Shown: one piece after another, positions 21,270-29,255 of the stretch | Position numbering within the stretch: position 1 is the first letter of the stretch | Layout of the letters: every line of letters begins with the position of its first letter | Assembly (NCBI RefSeq): GCF_007988825.1 | Contig: NZ_BJUW01000014.1 | Location: 1-64,000 of the forward strand | DNA from: Microbacterium aerolatum | GTDB taxonomy: Bacteria > Actinomycetota > Actinomycetes > Actinomycetales > Microbacteriaceae | Length of the DNA: 64,000 bases | Direction of reading: 5' to 3' | Program-made: the position numbers and the translations under genes | Notes under the pieces: generated by a model | Seen by the model: the letters and a program-made list of their open reading frames with translations, nothing else | The model's database searches: none | What the model was told of the DNA's origin: nothing

Positions 21270-21937
21270 CGGGTGCCCCGCTTCCGCAAGGCGACCAGCG
21301 CTCCGGTGACGATGAGGCCCTGCCCGAGCGTGTAGGTGAGCATGACGAGGGGGCTGGTCCACGCGGGCATCGCCTCGGAGAGGAACAGGCGGAACGCGAG
21401 GATCGTGTCGCTGAGCAGGAAGAACACGCCGCCGGTGACGACGAGCGGGTGGCAGCGGGCGGCGAAGGCCGCGGTGCCGCCGAGCACGATTCCGTAGGCG
21501 GCGACGGCGGGCAGAAGCGCGCCGGTGTGCGGTCCGAGGACGGCGATCATGGCGATCCACCAAGCGACGTAGACGAGCGTCCACCACGGCATCCGGCGCA
21601 CCCGCAGCACGCGGGCGAACAGCACGATGTACGCGATGTGGGCGAGTCCGAAAAAGAGCAGCATGAGCGGCAACTCGGGTCCGGCGGGGAAGAACGCGCC
21701 GGCGCCGTCGCCGAGCCATGACAGCACGATGGCTGCGAGCAGCAGAGCGATGGCGAGTACGGGTCGCAGGCGGAGCGAAACCAGCACTGGGATCGCGAGC
21801 AGCGGCATCAGCCAGAGCTTCGTGGGAGCGGCGATGTCGCTCTCGATTGCGAGGGCGGCGACGTGCACGATCGACATCGCGATGTACGGGACGAACGCCC
21901 AGGGCAGAAGCGTTCGAGACGGGATGCTGCGCGGCAT
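21266..21937 (-). CDS. YhhN/TMEM86-family membrane protein, lysoplasmalogenase-like
   Basis: The 223-aa protein has about eight predicted transmembrane helices and the YhhN pattern (FFGLAHIAYIVLF, GGVFFLLSDTILAF with the conserved Ser-Asp, YTLGQGLI). Characterised members hydrolyse the vinyl-ether bond of lysoplasmalogen, but bacterial substrates are mostly unproven. The start is set by a ggtggg element before ATG 21937; the long upstream open frame is non-coding in character. It is coupled to the S4 gene. Confidence 0.85.
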   Translation of the reverse strand: MPRSIPSRTLLPWAFVPYIAMSIVHVAALAIESDIAAPTKLWLMPLLAIPVLVSLRLRPVLAIALLLAAIVLSWLGDGAGAFFPAGPELPLMLLFFGLAHIAYIVLFARVLRVRRMPWWTLVYVAWWIAMIAVLGPHTGALLPAVAAYGIVLGGTAAFAARCHPLVVTGGVFFLLSDTILAFRLFLSEAMPAWTSPLVMLTYTLGQGLIVTGALVALRKRGTR

Positions 21938-21960
21938 CCCACCATCGTAGGGCGACGGGG

Positions 21961-22542
21961 TCAGGCGACTGCGAGGCTGACGAGCGGGCGTTCGGGTTTG
22001 GGTCCGTCGATCTTGGTGAAACCGGCCGCGAGGAACGTGGAGAGCGCGCCGTGGAACAGGTCGTTGACGCGGACGTTCGTCTGCGAGGTGTCGATCGGGT
22101 AGCCCTCGATGACGCGGGCGCCGGACTCTCGGGCGAAGGTGATCGCCGCGTCCAGGAGCGTGGCGTTCAGGCCTTGCCCGCGGTGCTCCTTGCGGACGAC
22201 GAAGCAACTGGCCGCCCAGACGCCGTCGTCCTCGAGAGGCTCGTGAGTGGTGGCGATGACGTTACGAGTGCGGGCCAGTCGTCGCTGCGCGGGGCGAGGG
22301 CCGATGCGGACCCATCCGGCGGCTTCGCCGTCAACGTAGGCGACGATTCCCGGCGGGCGATCGGATGCCACTTCCTGCTGGAACAGCGCGGTGCGCTGAT
22401 CGAGGTCGGTGGTCTCCCACTCCTTGTTCGTCAGCACCGGCCAGACGCATTGGCAGCTGCGACCGTCGCCGCCGCCGCTCAGCGCGTGCTGGATGTCTTC
22501 CCAGACCTCTGGACTTGCGAGCGCGGTGGTGATCGTGGGCAT
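21961..22542 (-). CDS. GNAT-family N-acetyltransferase
   Basis: The 193-aa product has a GNAT acetyl-CoA-binding motif (FVVRKEHRGQGLNATLLDAAITFARESGA) near residues 113-141 and a conserved SCQCVWPV segment near the N-terminus, typical of a GNAT subgroup seen in actinobacteria. The acceptor is unknown. It is the last gene before the tRNA-Pro integration site. Confidence 0.85.
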   Translation of the reverse strand: MPTITTALASPEVWEDIQHALSGGGDGRSCQCVWPVLTNKEWETTDLDQRTALFQQEVASDRPPGIVAYVDGEAAGWVRIGPRPAQRRLARTRNVIATTHEPLEDDGVWAASCFVVRKEHRGQGLNATLLDAAITFARESGARVIEGYPIDTSQTNVRVNDLFHGALSTFLAAGFTKIDGPKPERPLVSLAVA

Positions 22543-22611
22543 GTGCGGCAGGCTACGCCCAGGGTCGGACACGGGCAAGAGTGCTGGTTCGCGAAGGCTG
22601 CGCGGTGCGGC

Positions 22612-22617
22612 TAAGAT
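22612..22617 (+). promoter_or_regulatory. possible -10 box of tRNA-Pro
   Basis: TAAGAT lies 33 bases before the mature tRNA 5' end. The -35 candidate (TTCGCG, 22588-22593, 18-base spacer) is weak. Confidence 0.35.
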
Positions 22618-22649
22618 AGGGGAGTTGCCTGCGTGAGAACGCACGACAA

Positions 22650-22727
<78 letters not shown>

Positions 22728-22789
22728 AGAGAAAATACCCGATCAGAAGGTATCTTCGAGAGGTCGTGAGGTCGGCGTTCGCGCCGGTC

Positions 22790-22841
22790 TTGTACCCAAG
22801 ATTGTACCCGCTGAGCCCCTTGACTCGACATGGTCAAGGGG
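22790..22841. promoter_or_regulatory. candidate integrase arm sites and integrase terminator
   Basis: TTGTACCC occurs at 22790-22797 and 22802-22809, 12 bases apart, which would suit arm-type binding sites. CCCCTTGAC (22816-22824) and GTCAAGGGG (22833-22841) form a 9-bp inverted repeat just after the integrase stop and echo the tRNA sequence ggtcaagggg. It could terminate the integrase transcript or be another binding site. Confidence 0.4.
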
Positions 22842-22852
22842 TTCAGGCGTCT

Positions 22853-23998
22853 CTAGTTGCTCATCGCGGCCTCCCGAAGGTGCTCGTTCATTCGTGCTGC
22901 AGCGTTTTGCAACGCTGTGTTGTCAGTGTGAAGGTACGCACGCGTCGTCTCGACCGATGCATGTCCGAGGATGTCGCTCACAACGTGTATCGGGATGCCG
23001 ATGTTTGCGAACCAGGTTGCACCCGCATGTCGGAGGTCGTGACGGCGCAGCCCTGGCAACCCCAGCGATGCAACCAGCTCGTCCCAGCCGGTTGCGTCAC
23101 GCAATGCTGCCGTGGTGATGACACCGTCACGCGGCCCGCGCATTAGTGGCAGGTTGCGCGACCGTCGCGTTGTGAGCCTGCGCAGCACGGGCTCGAGCGG
23201 TTCGATGATCGGTACGCGGCGGGCGCGACGACCCTTCGGGGGTTTGATGCTCAGGCCGCCGGCGCCGGGGAAACACTGCCGTTCGATCGTGACCATCTTG
23301 TTCTCCCAATCGACATCGCCGACGATGAGCCCGCCCACTTCCGAACTGCGCGCGGCGAGAAACGCGCTGAGCATGACGTGGTCGCCATAGCTTGGGTGGA
23401 TCTCAGCGCAGGATGCAGCGACCCGCGTGACATCATCGGGCGCAGGAATCAGCTTTGCTTGCGGAAGCTCAGTGTTCGGGCGATAGCGCCTGTCGGCGCG
23501 GTCGCGCACAGGATTGCGAGCGATGAGTTCATCGCGCACCGCTTCGTCGAGCACCCGCGTCAGTGCGGCGATCGTGTTCTTCAGCGTGGAGCGGGAGTGC
23601 GTCGCCTCCCAGCTGTCGATCGCTCGGTCGACAAGGCCCGTCGTGATGTCTCGAAGGCGGGTGTGGCCGAGCGTGGGGAGAACCCTGAGCCGGAGTCCGG
23701 CTCGGTATCCGGCTGCCGTCGATGTCGGATCGACGCCGCGAAGGAATCGGTCGCCGATCGAACACGCATAGTCGCTCGGGGTGATGACCGGATCAATGTC
23801 TCGGTTCGAGTTTGTGCACATGAGCTCGAAGAACTTCCGAACGGCTACCTCATCATCGACCGTGACCGATCGGCTCTGGCGTCGATGCGAGAACGGATCG
23901 GTCCAACGGACGCGAGCGCGGATTCGGGAACCGCGGCGGAGGGCGTCGAGGTGGAGGGGCACTCCGTGTGGTGGCAAGGCAGGACGATGAACAGTCAT
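22853..23998 (-). CDS. tyrosine-type integrase of the island
   Basis: The product is about 381 aa. Residues 60-150 form an SAM-like core-binding domain. The C-terminal catalytic domain has Arg in AARSSEVGGL, HDLRHAGATWF, LGHASVETTRAYLH (second His and nucleophile Tyr) and a basic KPPKGRRARRVPI hairpin. It lies 125 bases from attL and reads toward it, the usual arrangement for tRNA-targeting integrases. ATG 23998 is a provisional start; an open frame continues to 24082. Confidence 0.88.
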   Translation of the reverse strand: MTVHRPALPPHGVPLHLDALRRGSRIRARVRWTDPFSHRRQSRSVTVDDEVAVRKFFELMCTNSNRDIDPVITPSDYACSIGDRFLRGVDPTSTAAGYRAGLRLRVLPTLGHTRLRDITTGLVDRAIDSWEATHSRSTLKNTIAALTRVLDEAVRDELIARNPVRDRADRRYRPNTELPQAKLIPAPDDVTRVAASCAEIHPSYGDHVMLSAFLAARSSEVGGLIVGDVDWENKMVTIERQCFPGAGGLSIKPPKGRRARRVPIIEPLEPVLRRLTTRRSRNLPLMRGPRDGVITTAALRDATGWDELVASLGLPGLRRHDLRHAGATWFANIGIPIHVVSDILGHASVETTRAYLHTDNTALQNAAARMNEHLREAAMSN

Positions 23999-24109
23999 CC
24001 GATTGAGGATCTCCCCACATCCCTGCGAACTCAATGCTCCCGCGGAGACGCGATCGGATCGGCGTATCGCACGTTCCCCCAACCGCGATGATGACTGAGT
24101 GTCTGCAAG

Positions 24110-24943
24110 TCAACGGGGGAGAGAACCCAGGATCTCCGCGATCCGCGCATCCTTTTCGGCCGTTTTGATCATGCGCGTGAGGTTCGGACGATCAGTTTGC
24201 AGCGAGCGAGCGAGCTCGGCAACGGAGGCACGAGGATCACTTCCGGCGAGCTCGAGTAGACGGGTGAACCCCGCGAGACTGAACTTCAGGGAAGCGCGCG
24301 TCTGCTCAAGAGTGGCGTCCGCAGCCTCACGCAACAGCCACGCCTGGGCGATGCCCGCAACGATCGGGGAGAACGGCGCGATGTCCGGCGTCTCGATGTG
24401 TGCTTCCAGCTTCTCGTCAGTGCCACCGAACTCGGCCGCGAGAGCGTTCACCCATTCGGCGTATTTCGTGTAGGCGTCGAGCACGTTGTAGGTGTGGGTC
24501 GCCTCGATTCCGCCGTCTGCTAGGGTCCGGATGATCTTCGACTCCTTGGCCCCGACCTCCTCCGGGACGAGCGCGACGATCCGGTCTCGCCAGCCGCCAG
24601 ATCGCCTCACACCGCCATTGTTGAGGCTCTGTGAGAGGAAGAGGCGAAGGGTGTCAGCATGGATCTCCGCCTTGTCGGTCGTGTTGAAGCGGTAGATGCG
24701 CGGTGTGCCGATGGGTGTCCACTCGTAGTCATCCGCCACGCGGATCTCGCCCTCATAGAGAAGGTGCTCACCAGCGGGCGATGTCCACACGAGCACTCGA
24801 CCTTGCTCGGAGATATATCCGTAGAGGTGGTTCGTGTCCTCAGTATCTGCGCTGGCAGCAAGGGCGGAGACGTCATCGCTGTTCTTCACTTCGATGGCAT
24901 GGCGCAGGGTGAGGGTTGCTTCGAGGGCGGGATGATGTGTCAT
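24110..24943 (-). CDS. unrecognised 277-aa protein, possible HTH at C-terminus
   Basis: No family was recognised. Residues 1-110 are mixed alpha/beta with many acidic residues (SADTEDTNHLYGYISEQGRVLVW), the centre is helical, and residues 225-270 look like a helix-turn-helix (DPRASVAELARSLQTDRPNLTRMIKTAEKD). No clear ribosome binding site precedes the ATG, so translation may be leaderless. It lies between the integrase and an acetyltransferase-like gene on the same strand. It could be an excision/transfer regulator or part of a defence module; the sequence does not decide. Confidence 0.65.
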   Translation of the reverse strand: MTHHPALEATLTLRHAIEVKNSDDVSALAASADTEDTNHLYGYISEQGRVLVWTSPAGEHLLYEGEIRVADDYEWTPIGTPRIYRFNTTDKAEIHADTLRLFLSQSLNNGGVRRSGGWRDRIVALVPEEVGAKESKIIRTLADGGIEATHTYNVLDAYTKYAEWVNALAAEFGGTDEKLEAHIETPDIAPFSPIVAGIAQAWLLREAADATLEQTRASLKFSLAGFTRLLELAGSDPRASVAELARSLQTDRPNLTRMIKTAEKDARIAEILGSLPR

Positions 24944-25040
24944 GAGTACACACTACCCGTGAATGGCGAAGCGTTGCTATAGGCACCTCGCCTTGCCGCG
25001 GTACCTACAGCGACGGGTCGGACGGTCGTAGGGACTTAGA

Positions 25041-25676
25041 TCAGCTGGTGAAGTAGTCCTCTTCGTCATAGTCGGTGGCGTCCAGCCACAGAACCTCGTT
25101 GTCAAATAGTGCGAACCCGATGCTTTCCCACGCTTGGCGGACCTTCTGACGGTTGTCACGTAGTGCGCGGCCCCTCATCTTGTGCCATCCGTCTGGCTGC
25201 GCGATCAAAGCGGCGACGGTGATTCGTCGCCGCCCGAGGAATCGAATGGCTGTCGCCACTGCTCGTGGTCCCAGCCGTTGTCCGCGATACTTCGGATCGA
25301 TCCACACGCGATCGATGATGATCGCGTGTGATGGGAAGATCTCCGTTCGCTCGACGATGCCGTCATCCTGGAACAAGGCAGTACCCACGGCTCCGAGGTC
25401 TGCCTCGAGTGCGTCGAGTGCTTCGTATGCGCTGGTGTCGGAGTCCAGATTTACCAAGAAGCAGCGGATGGAGCCGATTGAGGTCACCGTAGGTTCGTCG
25501 CCATCGTCTGGATAGTCAGCGAGACTTAGTTCGGCCCACCAGGGCGTGACGGTGTTCTCGTAGTCTCCATCGTGCGCACCCGCAAGGACTCCTTCGCTGG
25601 AGTATCGAATCTGGATGTCATTGAGATCCACTGCGATTCGGGGGTGCGGGGAAGCTGATTCGTTGCTCTTCGGCAT
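25041..25676 (-). CDS. GNAT-like acetyltransferase
   Basis: In this 211-aa product, residues 120-150 carry a GNAT motif A pattern (IIDRVWIDPKYRGQRLGPRAVATAIRFL). The N-terminal half (PRIAVDLNDIQIRYSSEG, then acidic segments) is not recognised. GNAT proteins in mobile islands are often toxins of toxin-antitoxin pairs, but no antitoxin-like partner (RHH or HTH of 80-100 aa) is adjacent, so this remains unassigned. Confidence 0.65.
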   Translation of the reverse strand: MPKSNESASPHPRIAVDLNDIQIRYSSEGVLAGAHDGDYENTVTPWWAELSLADYPDDGDEPTVTSIGSIRCFLVNLDSDTSAYEALDALEADLGAVGTALFQDDGIVERTEIFPSHAIIIDRVWIDPKYRGQRLGPRAVATAIRFLGRRRITVAALIAQPDGWHKMRGRALRDNRQKVRQAWESIGFALFDNEVLWLDATDYDEEDYFTS

Positions 25677-25711
25677 GGTTCGATCTCAGTTCGGTGATGA
25701 CGGCGTGCTGA

Positions 25712-25925
25712 CGTCAGCGTATCCGCAGGCTCCTGCGCGACGTGATGGACGCGGCCGGGATTGAGAACGTCACCCCGCACCGCTTCCGCCGCACCGTCGC
25801 CACGGGCGTCAACGACGCGCAAGACGCGCTCCCCGCCTCCGAGCTCCTCGGGCACACCGACCCGCGGATCACGATGCAGCACTACATCCAGCGCAGCGAG
25901 ATCGTGAACCCCGTTACCGCGAGCA
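25712..25925 (+). pseudogene. fragment of a tyrosine recombinase (C-terminal catalytic end)
   Basis: The frame opens after a stop at 25709-25711 and encodes RQRIRRLLRDVMDAAG, VTPHRFRRTVATGV, ELLGHTDPRITMQHYIQR, i.e. HxxR, second His and nucleophile Tyr of a tyrosine recombinase, but the core-binding domain and the first catalytic Arg are missing. After about 25925 the frame runs on into the 3' end of the convergent CBASS gene without homology. It is different in sequence from the intact integrase and marks an earlier insertion. Confidence 0.8.
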
Positions 25926-26019
25926 CCTCGAGCGGGCCTTTGGTAAGGCTGGATGACGGGAAGACGATGCCTGCGGAGGGATCACGTGTAGGCATCCTCG
26001 ATGCTCATCGTGCCGATCC

Positions 26020-27792
26020 TTACGGGAAGACATCAGTGATCGGTCCGCCCGTAACGCCAGGTTCGAGGACGAGCACGGGCTTGTAGCGGGGCTCATCCTT
26101 CCTATTGCCATCCCATTCATAGACGACGGTTCGCAGCGTATTGAGGTAGCGCCCAATGAGTACGGCCATCGTGTAAGGACCGTGGAAGGCGAGGTGTACC
26201 TCGGCGCGTCCTTGGCTGGCGGAGAGTTTCTTGATTTGCTGTGCGATGGCCGCGCTGAGACGAGCTGCTTCTCGTGGGTCGATTCGTTCTGTGCTCCCAA
26301 GTGAGATGATCTCGGCTGCGTCGAATCCATCGGCTGAGTCGTTCACAAGCTGTTCGAAAGCGGTCCGATCTGCATGTGGCGTCAGGGTCACGAAGATCGC
26401 CACGCGATGTTGGAGTTCTCCCGCTTGGTCCTGTTCGAATTGGGCGGGCTCGATGGTCAGCTCGGTGGTCTGCGGGTCGTCGTCGGACACGGCGGATGTC
26501 CAGGCATTGCCCTCTGGATCGGTCACGATCACCCTGCCGATCTTCGTTTCGGGCAGAGCCGCACCAACTGCGAGGCCGACTGACAAGTGGGCTCCGCCCG
26601 ATACGCGGACGCTCTTTGCGCCTGCCGCATACACGGCATCGCTGGTGAGCGGGAGAGTCTTCTGGAGCAGTTCCAGGCCGCCTTGGGAAGGTAGTCGACC
26701 GTCGTCCGACGGTTTGAGTCGGATGTGAAGGTCCTCCTCGTCGGCGTCCAGGGCAGATGATGCGGGGCGGCTTTGCACGCGAATCGTGAAATCGCGTGCT
26801 TCTTTGCGAATGCTGGGCTTTCGTTGCTCGATGCGGTGCATCAGAAGGTCACGCACGATCTCGACTTCGCCAGACGGCTGGCGCATGTTCGCCTGCTTTT
26901 TGTCAGCCAGGGTTCGTGCTGGCGCGAGCCGCAGGAGCCGATCCGGGGCGTCGTAGTCACACTTCAACTCTTCACCTACCCGTGTGACCGTGTTTGCGAT
27001 GCACAGGCTGAAGTTGGGATCGGCGTCGAGCTGTAGCAGACGTGGCAGTTCGCGTTCGCGGACGATGTCGCTGTGGGCGATGTCGGGTGTGACGACGAGC
27101 ACGCCTGCCGAGAGACCTCGGGTGAGCGCCTGTTCGAGGCGGTCGGTAGTCGTCCCGGGTCGCAGATCGGTGCGGTCTCTCCATACAACGAGCCCGGCGG
27201 CCCGGAGTAGATCTTCAAGAGCGTCGGCTTGCGGGGTGCCGTCCGATTGGCGGTAGGAGATGAATACTGGGCCGTCGCCGCGGACGGCACCGTCCGGTAA
27301 AGGACCGAGGGGAGGGAATCTCGAAGGAGGAAGCGAGACGACTGCTTCCTTCGTTGTGGTTTTCCCGAACCGTTGACGCCGGGCGATGAGTCCGTAGAAC
27401 CTACCGGTTGCGCCGGGCGCAAAGACGAGCAGCGCGATCGGGTTGGAACTGACCTTGGCGGTCGCGCGCATCGCTGCGTGATCGACGGTGCTCGGTCCAG
27501 ATGGGGAGGGGTGGCTGTGCCACTCACCGACGTAGCCGATCGGATCGTCGTCAGCTCGTTGGTCCAGAAACTCCTGCAAGAGCTCGTCCGCGCGAATGTC
27601 GTCGCGAACGTAACTGTTCGTCGTTGCCCCTTGCCCATCAACAACCAGGGCGTGAGTTGCCACGATGGTGCCGTTGTCCTGGTAGCCGAGGAGGATGCCA
27701 CCGGTCTCCCGAGGGAGGTGGTTCGCTGTCTCGAAGGCGATGGTCTCGTAGGCGTCGACGAGCAGGTCGATGCGCGTTGGTGGTCGAGTCAT
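26020..27792 (-). CDS. CBASS fusion protein: Cap3-like JAMM protease + TIR + SAVED effector
   Basis: The 590-aa product has three parts. Residues 1-165 are a JAB/JAMM metalloprotease: Glu29 in LPRETGGILLGY and 92-HSHPSPSGPSTVD-104, with zinc-binding His92, His94 and Asp104. Residues 174-300 are a TIR domain (VFISYRQSDG, LVVWRDRTDLRPG, RERELPRLL with candidate catalytic Glu). Residues 395-590 match SAVED (SVRVSGGAHLSVGLAVG, IGRVIVTDPEG, HLAFHGPYTMAVLIGRYLN, KPVLVLEPG). In known type II CBASS, Cap3 removes CD-NTase from its Cap2-made conjugates, and TIR-SAVED effectors degrade NAD when a cyclic oligonucleotide is bound. Here both appear in one chain, overlapping cap2 by ATGA. The domain calls are from motifs by eye; the fusion is read directly from one uninterrupted frame. 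Confidence 0.87.
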   Translation of the reverse strand: MTRPPTRIDLLVDAYETIAFETANHLPRETGGILLGYQDNGTIVATHALVVDGQGATTNSYVRDDIRADELLQEFLDQRADDDPIGYVGEWHSHPSPSGPSTVDHAAMRATAKVSSNPIALLVFAPGATGRFYGLIARRQRFGKTTTKEAVVSLPPSRFPPLGPLPDGAVRGDGPVFISYRQSDGTPQADALEDLLRAAGLVVWRDRTDLRPGTTTDRLEQALTRGLSAGVLVVTPDIAHSDIVRERELPRLLQLDADPNFSLCIANTVTRVGEELKCDYDAPDRLLRLAPARTLADKKQANMRQPSGEVEIVRDLLMHRIEQRKPSIRKEARDFTIRVQSRPASSALDADEEDLHIRLKPSDDGRLPSQGGLELLQKTLPLTSDAVYAAGAKSVRVSGGAHLSVGLAVGAALPETKIGRVIVTDPEGNAWTSAVSDDDPQTTELTIEPAQFEQDQAGELQHRVAIFVTLTPHADRTAFEQLVNDSADGFDAAEIISLGSTERIDPREAARLSAAIAQQIKKLSASQGRAEVHLAFHGPYTMAVLIGRYLNTLRTVVYEWDGNRKDEPRYKPVLVLEPGVTGGPITDVFP

Positions 27793-29255
27793 TCGTGACT
27801 CCTTACTTCGCCGATCGACAGGTCTCGCGTTTCCCCCGCGGGGTGGAGAGGGCGATCGACGAGCAGGCCGACGGCGTGGCGCACGGTCGCTGCTGCCGCC
27901 TCGATCACCGCGTAAGGGGGCGTCGGAGAGATTGGACTGCCGCAGCCGGCTTCGAACAGTTCAGACTCAGGCTGATCGACAACGCTGGACGAGGGTGGCA
28001 GCGGTTCGGCTCCGTCGAGCGGCGGCAGCACATCGATTCGGTAGCTCGTGCCGCCGTTCTGGATCGCCGCTGAGACGATCCGCCTGGACAACGCCCGTGC
28101 AGCGACATGGAGGAGTGCAGTGGTGGCGAAATCGGCGGTCGCGTTCACCACGAGATCGTGGTCGGTCAGAAGCTCGACAGCTTCGTCGCCTGAGGTGAGC
28201 GCGTGATCGATCACCTCGATGTCGGCACCTGCAATTCCACCGCGGTCAATCAGATGCTGCTTGACGGCCTTAACCTTCGACCGGCCCACGGCTTCAGGGC
28301 CGACAAGGTGACGGACGAGATTCCCGGGCATAACGACGTCGCTATCGAGCAGGGTGAGTTTCTGGACACCAGAGCGCACGAGTATGTCCACGATGAACGA
28401 GCCGAGGGCTCCGACGCCCACAACTGCGACTCGCCGTCCGCGGAGCTCGGGAGCAAGCTGACCCGAGCGTGCGGCTTTGGCGGCATCGGTGTCAGCACCT
28501 GAGCTCAGGCGCCTGACTGCTATGCCGCCAGTTTCGGTGGGCCATACTTCGAGGGTGATTGCGCCGTCGTGAGAGCCACGGCTGTAGATCAGCACCACGA
28601 TCTCTATCGTGTGCTTGCGAATTCTGCGATCCAGGTCGACGCTGGGGTTGATGCGACCGGAGATGTCGTCCCATGATCTGGGGGGCACGTCTACATCGCC
28701 GAGGTCGGCAACGTATCCGAAGCGATCCTTGCTGTGCTTCGAGGACTTCGCTGGCTTGGTGCCGCCGCCGATTCGCATCAGGTTGTTCGCTGCCGGGCGG
28801 AACCGAACGAATCCGCTGGGATAGCGGGTCAGATCATCGTAGAGATAAAGCCGCTTATCATCGGAGGGCTTGAAGTAGCGGTCGAGGTCTAGGTCGGGTC
28901 GGTCGTCTGGCCAGCCTGCTGCAGCCTGTTCGAACCAGGCAGTGACGTGTTCGAGGAACGCTGGCGCTTCCGTCCACCACAGTCCCTCGTGATCGTCCTC
29001 GGCGATCAAGCACAGCGCCCCGTCCAACTCCCGGTGCCAGGACCACGCGACCGCATCTGAGTCGATCGGAACCACACGGGGTGGCTGAAAGGGGTAGCGG
29101 GAACGCAGCTTTATGAGAACCTCGGTCGCGCCCCCAGAGTGAACGATTGTCCCTCGCCAGCCGCTGTCATCTTTCGTGAAGCCGGCTCGGATCAGCCCTT
29201 CCTCGAAGTGCTGTTGTGAGTATGCGACGTAGTCGTCGTACTCGGTGAGGGTCAC
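27789..29255 (-). CDS. cap2: CBASS Cap2, E2-E1 ubiquitin-transfer-like fusion
   Basis: In this 488-aa product, residues 1-125 resemble an E2 conjugating fold (YPFQPPRVVP, then HRELDGALCLI with candidate catalytic Cys82). Residues 265-470 are a ThiF/E1 adenylation domain with ATP-binding GRRVAVVGVGALGSF (Gly280 onward), LDSDVV, and the E1 catalytic Cys438 in FEAGCGSP. Cap2 joins the C-terminal glycine of its CD-NTase to target proteins, priming the enzyme. The GTG start overlaps the CD-NTase stop (GTGA) and its own stop overlaps the next ATG, so all three CBASS proteins are likely made in step. Confidence 0.9.
   Translation of the reverse strand: MTLTEYDDYVAYSQQHFEEGLIRAGFTKDDSGWRGTIVHSGGATEVLIKLRSRYPFQPPRVVPIDSDAVAWSWHRELDGALCLIAEDDHEGLWWTEAPAFLEHVTAWFEQAAAGWPDDRPDLDLDRYFKPSDDKRLYLYDDLTRYPSGFVRFRPAANNLMRIGGGTKPAKSSKHSKDRFGYVADLGDVDVPPRSWDDISGRINPSVDLDRRIRKHTIEIVVLIYSRGSHDGAITLEVWPTETGGIAVRRLSSGADTDAAKAARSGQLAPELRGRRVAVVGVGALGSFIVDILVRSGVQKLTLLDSDVVMPGNLVRHLVGPEAVGRSKVKAVKQHLIDRGGIAGADIEVIDHALTSGDEAVELLTDHDLVVNATADFATTALLHVAARALSRRIVSAAIQNGGTSYRIDVLPPLDGAEPLPPSSSVVDQPESELFEAGCGSPISPTPPYAVIEAAAATVRHAVGLLVDRPLHPAGETRDLSIGEVRSHE

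Noticed and set aside
25041-25676. GNAT toxin of a toxin-antitoxin pair
   Set aside because: No antitoxin-like gene lies directly upstream or downstream; left as GNAT-like only.
25742-26086. functional second integrase
   Set aside because: Only the terminal catalytic block is left, a stop lies just upstream, and the tail is non-homologous sequence antisense to the CBASS gene.
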